A DNA stretch of 5,953 nt from an uncultured Odoribacter sp. (GCA_947176455.1 CAMWQQ010000104.1:1-5953), one strand, 5' to 3'. Shown: positions 1 to 5,953, numbered from the stretch's first letter. Numbers and translations are program-made. The notes: a model not told the origin generated them from the letters alone.

Positions 1-1368
1 CGTTCCGTAAGAAGTTCAGGCAGTATCCTGAAACCGGCGTTGTATGCCTTGATGTTGCAGAACGGGTTTATTTTGCCACGGACTTTGATTCCCGATGTGC
101 CTTCGCGTTTCGGCAATTATGCGCCTTCCAATTTCAATCGGGATTTCAAAGGAGCCGTTCCTGCCGGACAGGCTCTGGCGCAGTCGTTGAACATTCCTTT
201 CGTGCGGATGCTGAAGGAGTATTCTTATGCTCGGTTTTATGATGAATTGAAGCAGTTGGGAATCACTTCGTTGAATCGTCCGGCGGACCATTACGGATTG
301 AGTCTGATATTGGGAGGGGCGGAAACCTCCTTGTGGGATGTCTGTAACCTGTACGGGGGAATGTCCGCTGTCCTGAGGCATTACCAAGAGGAAGACGGAC
401 AATATTTTTCGGGCGAATACGAGCGGTTGAAGTTGTGGGAAACGAAAACCGGGGAATTGAAAACCGGGGAGGGCGTATTGCAGGCTTCGGCTATCTGGCA
501 GACCTTTAAGGCTTTGGAAGAGGTGGAACGTCCGGAAATGGAGTCCGGTTGGAAAAACTTTGTCTCGTCCATGAATCTTTCCTGGAAGACGGGAACCAGT
601 TTTGGTTTTCGGGATGCCTGGGCGGTGGGGGTGAACGCGGATTATGTGATTGGCGTGTGGGTAGGAAATGCGGATGGAGAGGGGCGTCCCGGACTGATTG
701 GGGTGCGGACGGCGGCTCCGGTGCTGTTTGAGGTTGCCTCTTTATTGCCTGCAGCCCGTCGTTTCGACGAACCTGTCGAAGAAATGTGCGAGGAGGTGGT
801 TTGTCGGAAAAGCGGATGCCGAGCCGGTGCTTTTTGTGACGTGACGGACACGGTACGGATTTGCGTTGCTGGACGGCGAACCGGGGTTTGTCCCTACCAT
901 CAACAGGTGCATTTGGATGCAACGGAGACCTGGCGGGTTACGTCGGAATGCGAGCCGGTACGAAACATGAAGAAAAAATCCTGGTTCGTCCTGCCTCCCG
1001 TGCAGGAGTGGTATTATTCCCGCAGTCACACGGATTACCAGAAATTACCGCCTTATCGTCCCGATTGTCATCCGCAGGGGGAGGAACTGATGGAGATGAT
1101 TTATCCACAGCGAGGCACTCGGGTTTTTATTCCGGTGGATTTCGGCAGACAATCCGGCAGGGTGGTGTTTGAGGCGGTGCATCGTTTTGCGCAGGCGGAA
1201 ATCTATTGGCATATCGATGAGCGTTATGTAGGCTCTACCCGACACATACATCAAATGGAACTTCTTTTGCCGGAAGGGTTGCATCGCCTGACTTTGGTAG
1301 ACGGGGAGGGCAATGTGCTGCAACAAGCTTTTCGGGTGGTCGGGAAGGATATGCCCGCCGGCGAATAA
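1..1368 (+). CDS. pbpC: Penicillin-binding protein 1C, C-terminal part (5' end outside window)
   Basis: Class A penicillin-binding protein of the PBP1C type, which builds and crosslinks peptidoglycan on the periplasmic face of the inner membrane. The open frame enters from the left edge in phase 1, leaving 455 residues; the glycosyltransferase (GT51) half and membrane anchor lie outside. Fragment numbering: the transpeptidase SxxK motif is SILK at residues 8-11 (catalytic Ser8), SxN is SLN at 62-64, and KTG is SWKTGTS around 194-200. All three catalytic motifs are intact. A cysteine-rich linker follows (seven Cys, residues 263-317), then a stretch with WFVLPP and a Tyr/Pro-rich segment. The last part, about 364-450, is the small beta-sheet BiPBP_C domain typical of PBP1C. 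Order and motifs match E. coli PbpC. It ends with TAA at 1366-1368 and converges on the tRNA. In other bacteria pbpC often sits beside an alpha-2-macroglobulin gene, which would be upstream and is not visible here. Confidence 0.93.
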   Translation, partial: RSVRSSGSILKPALYALMLQNGFILPRTLIPDVPSRFGNYAPSNFNRDFKGAVPAGQALAQSLNIPFVRMLKEYSYARFYDELKQLGITSLNRPADHYGLSLILGGAETSLWDVCNLYGGMSAVLRHYQEEDGQYFSGEYERLKLWETKTGELKTGEGVLQASAIWQTFKALEEVERPEMESGWKNFVSSMNLSWKTGTSFGFRDAWAVGVNADYVIGVWVGNADGEGRPGLIGVRTAAPVLFEVASLLPAARRFDEPVEEMCEEVVCRKSGCRAGAFCDVTDTVRICVAGRRTGVCPYHQQVHLDATETWRVTSECEPVRNMKKKSWFVLPPVQEWYYSRSHTDYQKLPPYRPDCHPQGEELMEMIYPQRGTRVFIPVDFGRQSGRVVFEAVHRFAQAEIYWHIDERYVGSTRHIHQMELLLPEGLHRLTLVDGEGNVLQQAFRVVGKDMPAGE

Positions 1369-1382
1369 ACTGGAAGAAAAAC

Positions 1383-1410
1383 AAAAGAGGCCGAATGTCC
1401 GACCTCTTTT
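1383..1410 (-). terminator. Hairpin terminator between pbpC and tRNA-Thr, probably bidirectional
   Basis: AAAAGAGG at 1383-1390 pairs with CCTCTTTT at 1403-1410 (8 bp), with a possible CG/CG extension inside the loop. Read on the minus strand, the 3' arm merges into a U-rich tail (TTTTGTTTTTCTT), so it fits best as the terminator 5 nt beyond the 3' end of the tRNA. Read on the plus strand it lies 14 nt after the pbpC stop and ends in only four U, so it may also stop pbpC transcription, less strongly. Confidence 0.7.
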
Positions 1411-1414
1411 ACCG

Positions 1415-1487
<73 letters not shown>

Positions 1488-1497
1488 ATTTCGGCGA

Positions 1498-1505
1498 CAA
1501 AAGTA
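1498..1505 (-). promoter_or_regulatory. Putative Bacteroidetes -7 promoter box for tRNA-Thr
   Basis: On the minus strand this reads TACTTTTG, a full match to the Bacteroidetes -7 consensus TAnnTTTG. It ends 10 nt before the first base of the tRNA, which allows a very short 5' leader. About 18 nt upstream there is only a TTTT run, so the -33 element (TTTG/TTG) is weak. A dedicated promoter here suggests the tRNA need not be read through from the lipoprotein gene. Confidence 0.5.
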
Positions 1506-1527
1506 ATATTTTTTTGTGAGATTAAAA

Positions 1528-1544
1528 TTTTTTCCGAAGAAAAA
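1528..1544 (-). terminator. Possible weak terminator with cUUCGg tetraloop after the DUF3298 gene
   Basis: On the minus strand TTTTTC (1544-1539) and GAAAAA (1534-1529) flank TTCG (1538-1535), giving a six-pair stem capped by the very stable C(UUCG)G tetraloop. The stem is mostly A-U, and the 3' arm runs into TTTTAAT rather than a long U tract. It starts 14 nt after the lipoprotein stop codon. Position and loop favour a terminator, but the weak stem and poor tail keep this uncertain. Confidence 0.35.
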
Positions 1545-1558
1545 TTGTCTTTGTGTTT

Positions 1559-2239
1559 TTATTTCAGCAGACCTTGCATTTTTTCCTTTGGAACAGAGAT
1601 GGTAACAGGTCCGCAGGAGCCGGGTCCGAGGATGTATTTGGCATAAGTGAATTCCACGGTGTGTGGCGTGAGATTCAGGGCGGTGCAGTTTTCTATGGTC
1701 GGAGCCTCAAACGTGTTGCATTTGTCCGGGTCTTGCAGGTACTTTGCCAATAGGGCGTTGATGTCGCTCGCTTTCTCTTCGTTCAGGATGTCTTTCTCGT
1801 TCAGGAACTGTTGCGTCTTGACGTTGTAATTGATGCCGTAGAAATGGGTGATGCCGTTGGCTCCTCCCAGCATTTCATAGGCGGATATCAGTACGCTGAT
1901 GTAATTCTGGTCTGCCCAAAAAACACTGTCCTGGATGACCAATTCATACGGACCGACCTGTTTCAGATCGGCGGAGTCCAAGCTGGCGTTCAGTTCTTCT
2001 GCTTGTTCCTGGAAAGCCGCCCGGATGCCGTTGACCAATCCGGTCAGTTCATCGTTGATTTTGACACAGCTTTTTTCCACTTCCGTTACGGTGGACGAGA
2101 AAGCGGGGTGGCTGACGGTTATATCCCAGACGGTGGTTTTGTCGGTTTCCGTGATTCGTTTTACTTCCAGTTTGACTTCTTTTTTGCAGGCAACTAAGGA
2201 AAACATCAGTATCGTTGCCATAAATAAAGTTGTTTTCAT
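1559..2239 (-). CDS. DUF3298/RsiV-like domain lipoprotein
   Basis: A 226-residue predicted lipoprotein. The N-terminus has two residues (KT) after Met-Lys, a hydrophobic stretch, and the lipobox LVAC with the lipidated Cys at 18, followed by KKE. The rest resembles the DUF4163/DUF3298 pair found in the extracellular part of RsiV, the lysozyme-binding anti-sigma factor of Firmicutes. Visible features are HPAF near 44-47, a helix with paired Glu (53-85), YISVLISAYEMLGGANG (113-129), a beta-strand with FLNEKDIL (145-152), and the closing motif around GPVTISVP (210-217). The cytoplasmic sigma-binding part of RsiV is absent, so this is a stand-alone envelope protein, not an anti-sigma factor; its ligand is unknown. 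Four further Cys (58, 174, 185, 209) could form disulfides. It lies 84 nt after tsaB on the same strand and may be co-transcribed with it. ATG at 2239 is chosen because it directly precedes the signal peptide. Confidence 0.85.
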   Translation of the reverse strand: MKTTLFMATILMFSLVACKKEVKLEVKRITETDKTTVWDITVSHPAFSSTVTEVEKSCVKINDELTGLVNGIRAAFQEQAEELNASLDSADLKQVGPYELVIQDSVFWADQNYISVLISAYEMLGGANGITHFYGINYNVKTQQFLNEKDILNEEKASDINALLAKYLQDPDKCNTFEAPTIENCTALNLTPHTVEFTYAKYILGPGSCGPVTISVPKEKMQGLLK

Positions 2240-2323
2240 ATCTTTTTATTGATTCGTTTATTGTGTGGTTATACCGATTAATGCCTTGTCGGGTTACCGT
2301 TGCAAGCGTATATCCTTGCCGAA

Positions 2324-3010
2324 TCAGAGAATTTTTTTCTTCGGTGTGGTGGCAATGAAATCTTTCAAATAAAGAGGTTCGAAATAGGCGGTGTCTGCAA
2401 ATTGCCGTTGCTGGAACTGTTGTTCCGACAATCGGACGATGTGGCAGGCGGAAGTCTTGATGTTTTCAATGAAACAGGCATTGGGCGAGGTGATTACCTT
2501 GCGGATTTTGTCGCTACCGTTTCCGAAAAAATAAATCTTGTGTTTTTCCAGCAGTTCGGCAAAGGAATGTTCGTCGATGATTTCAGCTTTTGTTTCGGTG
2601 ATTGGACGATTCTCCCGGTCGAAGAAAGCGGTATAGACCTCCATGCGCCGGGCATCGAGCATCGGGCAGTAAAGGGCGTCCTCGTTTTGCTTGGTGGATA
2701 CCGCCAACGCCAGGGCTTGTAGCGTGGGTACGGCAATCAACGGTTTCCCGGCACCGAAACACAAGCCTTTCGCCATGGAGACGCCGATGCGCAATCCCGT
2801 ATAGGAGCCGGGACCCATGCTGACGGCTATGGCATCCAGTTGATGTGCGTCCAATTGCTTTTCACGTAGCATATCGTCGATAAAGCTCCCTAACAATGCA
2901 GAATGGTTCAAGCCTTCGTCATTTTCTTTTACCGCGATGATTTTTCCGGCATCTGCCAATGCAACGGAACATACGGTAGTGGAAGTGTCTATGTTTAAAA
3001 TCAAAGCCAT
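2324..3010 (-). CDS. tsaB: tRNA threonylcarbamoyladenosine biosynthesis protein TsaB
   Basis: TsaB is the ASKHA-fold partner of TsaD. With TsaE they transfer the threonylcarbamoyl group from TC-AMP to A37 of ANN-decoding tRNAs in the cytoplasm. The 228-residue protein starts with the expected strand and phosphate-loop-like segment ILNIDTSTT (4-12), has NHS at 35-37, and carries the signature GPGSYTGLRIG at 66-76, followed by the helix with AKGL and a PTLQAL segment. A DARR motif near 118-121 and the Tyr/Phe-rich C-terminus with EPLYL also fit the family, as does the length (about 220-235). The ATG at 3010 places the first beta-strand right at the N-terminus. It begins 13 nt after the tsaC stop, so the two t6A genes very likely form an operon. 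The C-terminal KKK end is unremarkable. Confidence 0.95.
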   Translation of the reverse strand: MALILNIDTSTTVCSVALADAGKIIAVKENDEGLNHSALLGSFIDDMLREKQLDAHQLDAIAVSMGPGSYTGLRIGVSMAKGLCFGAGKPLIAVPTLQALALAVSTKQNEDALYCPMLDARRMEVYTAFFDRENRPITETKAEIIDEHSFAELLEKHKIYFFGNGSDKIRKVITSPNACFIENIKTSACHIVRLSEQQFQQRQFADTAYFEPLYLKDFIATTPKKKIL

Positions 3011-3023
3011 GATGGGTTTGTTT

Positions 3024-3596
3024 TTATTGTCGGATGATTTTGATTTCTCCGCTCATGCCCAGTTTGAGGATGCAGGACGGAACGGCGGGGGTACGGTCGT
3101 TTCGGCGATAGTCTACGACATAGTCCGCCGCCTTTCGGATTTCCTCGCTGATTTCCTCATAGAATCGAGGCGCAGGTTTGCCGCTGATGTTGGCGGAAGT
3201 GGAAACGATAGGGCGGTTGAATCGGGACAACAGTGACCGCGTGAACATTTCTTGCGTGATGCGGATGCCGATTGTGCCGTCCTCGGCAATCAGGTTGGAC
3301 GCCAGCCTTTTGGCATTCGAATAAATGATGGTCGTGGGTTTGTCCGCAATCTCAATCAAGTCCAAGGCAATGTCTGGCACGTCCGCATACGATGCGATTT
3401 TGCCGGCATCTTCCAGCAACACCAGCATGGATTTGTGGTCCGTCCGTTGTTTGATGTCGTAAATCTTTTTTACGGCTTCGGCGTTGGTCGCGTCGCAACC
3501 CAAGCCCCATACGGTATCCGTCGGGTAGAGGATGACGCCGCCTTGCTTGAGGACTTCCTGGGATTTCCTGATTTCTTCTTTCAGTTTATCGTCCAT
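3024..3596 (-). CDS. tsaC: L-threonylcarbamoyladenylate synthase (TsaC/YrdC/Sua5 family)
   Basis: Makes threonylcarbamoyl-AMP from L-threonine, bicarbonate and ATP, the first step of t6A37 synthesis. The 190-residue protein is the short TsaC/YrdC core without the extra C-terminal Sua5 domain. Motifs: YPTDTVWGLG at 24-33, KQR at 49-51 with following HKS (54-56) forming the basic nucleotide-binding cluster, IGIR at 109-112, STSANISG at 132-139, and the terminal PSCILKL...IKIIR segment. The reading frame stays open upstream of 3596 for more than 800 bases, but that part is antisense to the acyloxyacyl hydrolase gene and has no YrdC similarity. The ATG at 3596 gives the family's normal N-terminus and lies 22 nt after a -7 box. 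tsaB follows after 13 nt, so both t6A enzymes are probably made from one transcript. Confidence 0.95.
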   Translation of the reverse strand: MDDKLKEEIRKSQEVLKQGGVILYPTDTVWGLGCDATNAEAVKKIYDIKQRTDHKSMLVLLEDAGKIASYADVPDIALDLIEIADKPTTIIYSNAKRLASNLIAEDGTIGIRITQEMFTRSLLSRFNRPIVSTSANISGKPAPRFYEEISEEIRKAADYVVDYRRNDRTPAVPSCILKLGMSGEIKIIRQ

Positions 3597-3618
3597 AGAT
3601 ATCGTCGATTTCGGTGAG

Positions 3619-3626
3619 CGAAAGTA
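3619..3626 (-). promoter_or_regulatory. Putative -7 promoter box for tsaC-tsaB
   Basis: On the minus strand the sequence reads TTTG followed directly by TACTTTCG, one mismatch from TAnnTTTG. It lies 22 nt upstream of the tsaC start codon, giving a short leader. No clear TTTG is present at the usual -33 spacing. It points away from the box at 3648-3655, consistent with a divergent promoter region. Confidence 0.4.
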
Positions 3627-3647
3627 CAAAGTTTTTCTTAGAAAGTA

Positions 3648-3655
3648 TATATTTG
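3648..3655 (+). promoter_or_regulatory. Putative -7 promoter box for the acyloxyacyl hydrolase gene
   Basis: TATATTTG is a full match to the Bacteroidetes -7 consensus TAnnTTTG, located 49 nt upstream of the ATG at 3705. The -33 position holds only a TTTTT run (3632-3636), so the upstream element is weak. It is the only plus-strand match in the 108-base intergenic region between tsaC and this gene. Confidence 0.45.
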
Positions 3656-3704
3656 TGAAATGTTTTGAATATATGCCGGGTTTTACGAAACGGTTGGATG
3701 AACT

Positions 3705-4913
3705 ATGAACATGCGGATTTGGACGAGCCTTGTCGTTTTCTTCTCGGGCATCTTCTTTTGGGGAACCCCGGCTGTTCTCGGACAGGAGGAGCATAAGGGG
3801 CGTTTTATTCATCAGTTGGGGGCGGAGTTCCGTCCGGGATACGTGTTTCCCACCAATCCTTTTCTGGCAGGGAGAAATGCGACGGAATCGCCGATAAAGG
3901 ATTCGTATGCGGCACATTTGAAATATGCTTTCCAATTCTCTCCGCAGTCTTTGCCGGACCGCATCTGGGGCGGTGCTTATCAGGGAATCGGCATCGGATA
4001 TTATTGCTTCGGGAATACCCGGGAGTTGGGAAATCCGTTGTCGGTGTATTTGTTTCAGGGGGCGCGGATTGCCACTTTTTCTTCCCGGGTGTCGTTCAAT
4101 TACGAATGGAATTTCGGCGTTTCGCTGGGCTGGAAACCTTATGACTGGGAGCGTAATTCCTACAATGTCATGGTGGGTTCCAAAATGAATGCCTATATCA
4201 ATACGAATTTTTATGTGGACTGGGTGTTGTCCGCCCGTTTCAATCTGAATGCGGGCGTGTCGCTGACCCATTTTTCCAATGGCAATACCTGGTTTCCCAA
4301 TGCCGGACTGAATATGATAGATTTCAAAGCCGGTCTGGTCTATCATTTCAACCGCGAAGAAGCCTGTCTTTCCAAGGCGTTGAACCATACTTTGGTACCT
4401 GCTTTCCCCCGGCATGTGAGCTATGACTTGGTAGCGTTCGGGGCGTGGCGACGGAAAGGGTATTTTTCGGATGACGAATTCGTTCCTTCTCCGAATGCCT
4501 ATAAAGTACTGGGGCTCAGTTTAGCGGCGATGTACAATGTCAGCTATAAGTTTCGCACGGGAGTGGCATTGGACTGGGTGTATGATGCCAGTGCCAATGT
4601 GTTTGTGTTGCGTGACCCTTCCACGCCTCAGGGTTTCGTGAAACCGCCGTTCAATGCGCAGATTGCCTTGGGCGTTTCCGGACGGGTGGAGTATGTGATG
4701 CCTTATTTTATCGTGGGTATCGGATTGGGTACGAACGTGTTGCACCGGGGAGGCGATTTGAGGTCTTTTTATCAGATGCTGTTGCTCAAGATTTCCATGA
4801 CCCGGAGCACTTTCCTGCACGTGGGGTATTGTCTGAAAGATTTTCAGGACCCGAATTTCCTGATGCTGGGCGTCGGAGTGCGGTTCAATAACAAGTATCC
4901 GGTCAATAAATGA
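3705..4913 (+). CDS. Acyloxyacyl hydrolase / PagL-like outer-membrane beta-barrel protein
   Basis: A 402-residue secreted protein of the large Bacteroidetes family annotated as acyloxyacyl hydrolase (lipid A 3-O-deacylase PagL superfamily). A signal peptide covers about 1-26, with likely cleavage after VLG. The mature part is rich in alternating aromatic/hydrophobic strands typical of an outer-membrane barrel, with conserved blocks YQGIGIGYY (92-100), GWKPYD (142-147), and THFSNG (188-193) followed by PNAGLN (198-203). His189 and Ser191 match the PagL His-x-Ser pair; the position where PagL has its catalytic Glu appears to be Asn203. PagL is about 150-190 residues, so roughly 180 residues after the motif are additional and contain further strands. 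ATG at 3705 follows an in-frame stop at 3699-3701; ATG at 3711 is an alternative. Activity on lipid A is inferred from family only. Confidence 0.85.
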   Translation: MNMRIWTSLVVFFSGIFFWGTPAVLGQEEHKGRFIHQLGAEFRPGYVFPTNPFLAGRNATESPIKDSYAAHLKYAFQFSPQSLPDRIWGGAYQGIGIGYYCFGNTRELGNPLSVYLFQGARIATFSSRVSFNYEWNFGVSLGWKPYDWERNSYNVMVGSKMNAYINTNFYVDWVLSARFNLNAGVSLTHFSNGNTWFPNAGLNMIDFKAGLVYHFNREEACLSKALNHTLVPAFPRHVSYDLVAFGAWRRKGYFSDDEFVPSPNAYKVLGLSLAAMYNVSYKFRTGVALDWVYDASANVFVLRDPSTPQGFVKPPFNAQIALGVSGRVEYVMPYFIVGIGLGTNVLHRGGDLRSFYQMLLLKISMTRSTFLHVGYCLKDFQDPNFLMLGVGVRFNNKYPVNK

Positions 4914-4919
4914 TAAGAC

Positions 4920-4968
4920 GGCGTATGCCGAAATCCCGTCGCAGGATTCCGGCATACGTCCATTTTTT
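4920..4968 (+). terminator. Strong intrinsic terminator shared by the convergent hydrolase and ddh genes
   Basis: CGTATGCCG (4922-4930) pairs with CGGCATACG (4950-4958), extended outward by a G-U and a G-C pair. After a single A/C mismatch an inner stem AATCC/GGATT (4932-4936, 4945-4949) closes on loop CGTCGCA. The hairpin is followed on the plus strand by six T (4963-4968), starting 6 nt after the hydrolase stop. The T run overlaps the stop codon of the converging ddh gene. On the minus strand the hairpin comes straight after ddh but has a poorer tail (CTTATCATTT), so it may act on both genes. Confidence 0.85.
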
Positions 4969-5863
4969 ATACGAGGTGTTTGATTAATTCTTCCCGGTCG
5001 CCGTAGAGCATGTCTATGACGGGAATTTCAATCAGGGTGTAGCATCCCGGTTGCTGGCGCATGGAGGCACGGGCGGACGAAACCATGATTTGTGCCGTCA
5101 GTGCGGGGTTGTTGATGTGCATGTTGAACTCGAACAACTGGTTCTGCGTCTTTCCGGATACCCCTTTCCGAGTCAGGTTCACCCCGTGTCCCATATCAAG
5201 CAGGTCGTCCACTTTTTCCACCTGCATCACGTGGGTCTCGTCATTGGCAAAATAGGGGTCGTTCTTGATTTTCTGTGCCACTTCATGGAAATCATATCCT
5301 TCGGTGAGTTCGATGTAGACCATACGGCGATGAATGCCTGTTCCGGTGGGAATGGTCATTGACAGGGCGGCTTTCACGCCCTCGACGGCTTTCACCGCTA
5401 CGGTGTGGCCCATGCTCATGCCCGGTCCGAAGTTCGTGTAGGTGATTCCTTTCGGCGCACAAGCCTCCAGGAGCGCACGGACAACGGAGTCCGTCCCCGG
5501 GTCCCAGCCTGCCGACATAATGGCTACGGCGTTGTGTTTGCGTGCCGTTTCGTTCAATGTGCGGTGAAGGTCCACCGTCAGCGTATGGATGTCGAAGCTG
5601 TCAACGGTGTTGATGCCGAGGCTCAATGCTTCCGTGGCGTATTGCTTGACGCTGCGGGTGGGGGTACAGAGTATGGCAACTTGCACGCCCGTCAGTTCGG
5701 ACAGGTGTCCCACCACCTTGTATCGTTTGATTTCATCGGGTACGTTGGCGGCATTCCGTCGCACGATGCCTGCTATCTCAAAGTCCGGTGCCGTTTCCAG
5801 CGCCTCCACTACGTATTTGCCGATGTTGCCGTATCCGACAACGGCTGCTTTGATCTTGTCCAT
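4967..5863 (-). CDS. ddh: meso-Diaminopimelate dehydrogenase
   Basis: NADP-dependent enzyme that makes meso-2,6-diaminopimelate from tetrahydrodipicolinate and ammonia in one step (EC 1.4.1.16), supplying lysine synthesis and the diamino acid used to crosslink peptidoglycan. The 298-residue protein has an N-terminal Rossmann dinucleotide loop GYGNIG (10-15), then VRR (34-36) after the second strand, a context suited to the NADP phosphate. Family motifs are CTPTR (66-70), VDSFDIH (87-93), GWDPGTDS (119-126), FGPGMSMGH (145-153) and the basic TGTGIHRR segment. Length and motifs match full-length Ddh, with no sign of decay. ATG at 5863 puts the Rossmann strand five residues in. No clear TAnnTTTG box was found upstream, only two short inverted repeats. 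It converges on the acyloxyacyl hydrolase gene. The direct Ddh route may coexist with the DapL or acylase routes, which cannot be judged here. Confidence 0.96.
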   Translation of the reverse strand: MDKIKAAVVGYGNIGKYVVEALETAPDFEIAGIVRRNAANVPDEIKRYKVVGHLSELTGVQVAILCTPTRSVKQYATEALSLGINTVDSFDIHTLTVDLHRTLNETARKHNAVAIMSAGWDPGTDSVVRALLEACAPKGITYTNFGPGMSMGHTVAVKAVEGVKAALSMTIPTGTGIHRRMVYIELTEGYDFHEVAQKIKNDPYFANDETHVMQVEKVDDLLDMGHGVNLTRKGVSGKTQNQLFEFNMHINNPALTAQIMVSSARASMRQQPGCYTLIEIPVIDMLYGDREELIKHLV

Positions 5864-5900
5864 GGAATTGTTATTTGGGTTTGACGATATTGCTTTGTGT

Positions 5901-5915
5901 TTGTCAGTGAGACAA
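5901..5915. repeat. Short inverted repeat upstream of ddh
   Basis: TTGTC and GACAA, perfect 5-bp arms around AGTGA, 38 nt upstream of the ddh start. Arms this short occur by chance, but the position suits an operator or leader hairpin. No known regulator site was recognised. Confidence 0.35.
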
Positions 5916-5930
5916 CAAATTTCGCAATAA

Positions 5931-5946
5931 TTTGCAGGAATGCAAA
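5931..5946. repeat. Perfect 6-bp inverted repeat near window end
   Basis: TTTGCA and TGCAAA around GGAA, 68 nt upstream of the ddh start and 7 nt from the window edge. It may be an operator for ddh or for a gene beyond the edge. The whole 5864-5953 stretch is A/T-rich and holds no gene that I can support. Confidence 0.4.
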
Positions 5947-5953
5947 TGCTTTG

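Noticed and set aside
1811..2252. Two overlapping plus-strand frames of 128 and 105 codons opposite the lipoprotein gene.
   Set aside because: The minus-strand frame has a lipobox and DUF3298 motifs; the plus-strand frames have neither promoter nor recognisable motifs.
2302..2309. Minus-strand TACGCTTG as a -7 promoter box for the lipoprotein gene.
   Set aside because: One mismatch at an important T and no -33 element at the right distance; the gene may instead be read from the tsaC-tsaB promoter.
2300..2722. A 140-codon plus-strand frame opposite tsaB.
   Set aside because: Antisense to the clear TsaB coding sequence with its GPGSYTGLRIG signature; no independent support.
3597..4415. A minus-strand reading frame stays open for 273 codons upstream of tsaC, antisense to the acyloxyacyl hydrolase gene.
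   Set aside because: It is Arg/His/Ile-rich without domain similarity, lies opposite a well-supported gene, and would put a long unrelated extension on a protein whose normal N-terminus is at 3596. It is a shadow frame.
5405..5884. A 159-codon plus-strand frame opposite ddh.
   Set aside because: It is a shadow of the strongly supported ddh coding sequence and encodes a composition with no recognisable fold or signal.
5928..5934. Plus-strand TAATTTG near the right edge as a promoter for a gene beyond the window.
   Set aside because: The spacing between TA and TTTG is one base short and the downstream gene cannot be seen.

Overview
The window looks like an ordinary chromosomal segment of a Bacteroidota bacterium, most likely Bacteroidales. 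Four things point there: a PBP1C of the Bacteroidetes type, the large (about 400 residue) Bacteroidetes form of the PagL-like acyloxyacyl hydrolase, a meso-diaminopimelate dehydrogenase, and -7 promoter boxes of the form TAnnTTTG with no strong Shine-Dalgarno sequences. Genus cannot be decided from the sequence alone.

Layout from left to right. Positions 1-1368 (+) hold the C-terminal 455 residues of penicillin-binding protein 1C, cut by the window edge just before its catalytic serine. It converges on a minus-strand block that reads leftward from about 3600: tsaC (3024-3596), tsaB (2324-3010), a DUF3298/RsiV-like lipoprotein (1559-2239) and a tRNA-Thr with anticodon CGU (1415-1487). A hairpin at 1383-1410 separates the tRNA from the PBP gene. 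From a divergent intergenic region (3597-3704) the plus-strand acyloxyacyl hydrolase gene (3705-4913) starts. It ends at a strong hairpin terminator (4920-4968) that also lies at the end of the convergent minus-strand ddh gene (4967-5863). The last 90 bases hold two short inverted repeats upstream of ddh and no gene.

Two themes link the genes. Cell envelope: PBP1C polymerises and crosslinks peptidoglycan, Ddh makes the meso-diaminopimelate used in crosslinks, the acyloxyacyl hydrolase homologue is an outer-membrane barrel related to lipid A deacylases, and the lipoprotein is envelope anchored. Translation fidelity: TsaC and TsaB act in successive parts of the t6A37 tRNA-modification pathway, and the tRNA-Thr(CGU) downstream on the same strand has U36-A37, making it an expected substrate.

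No mobile element, CRISPR array, frameshift or gene island was seen. I found no convincing undescribed system. The most interesting points are the replacement of the PagL catalytic glutamate by asparagine, the tsaCB/tRNA-Thr proximity, and the orphan RsiV-like sensor-domain lipoprotein.
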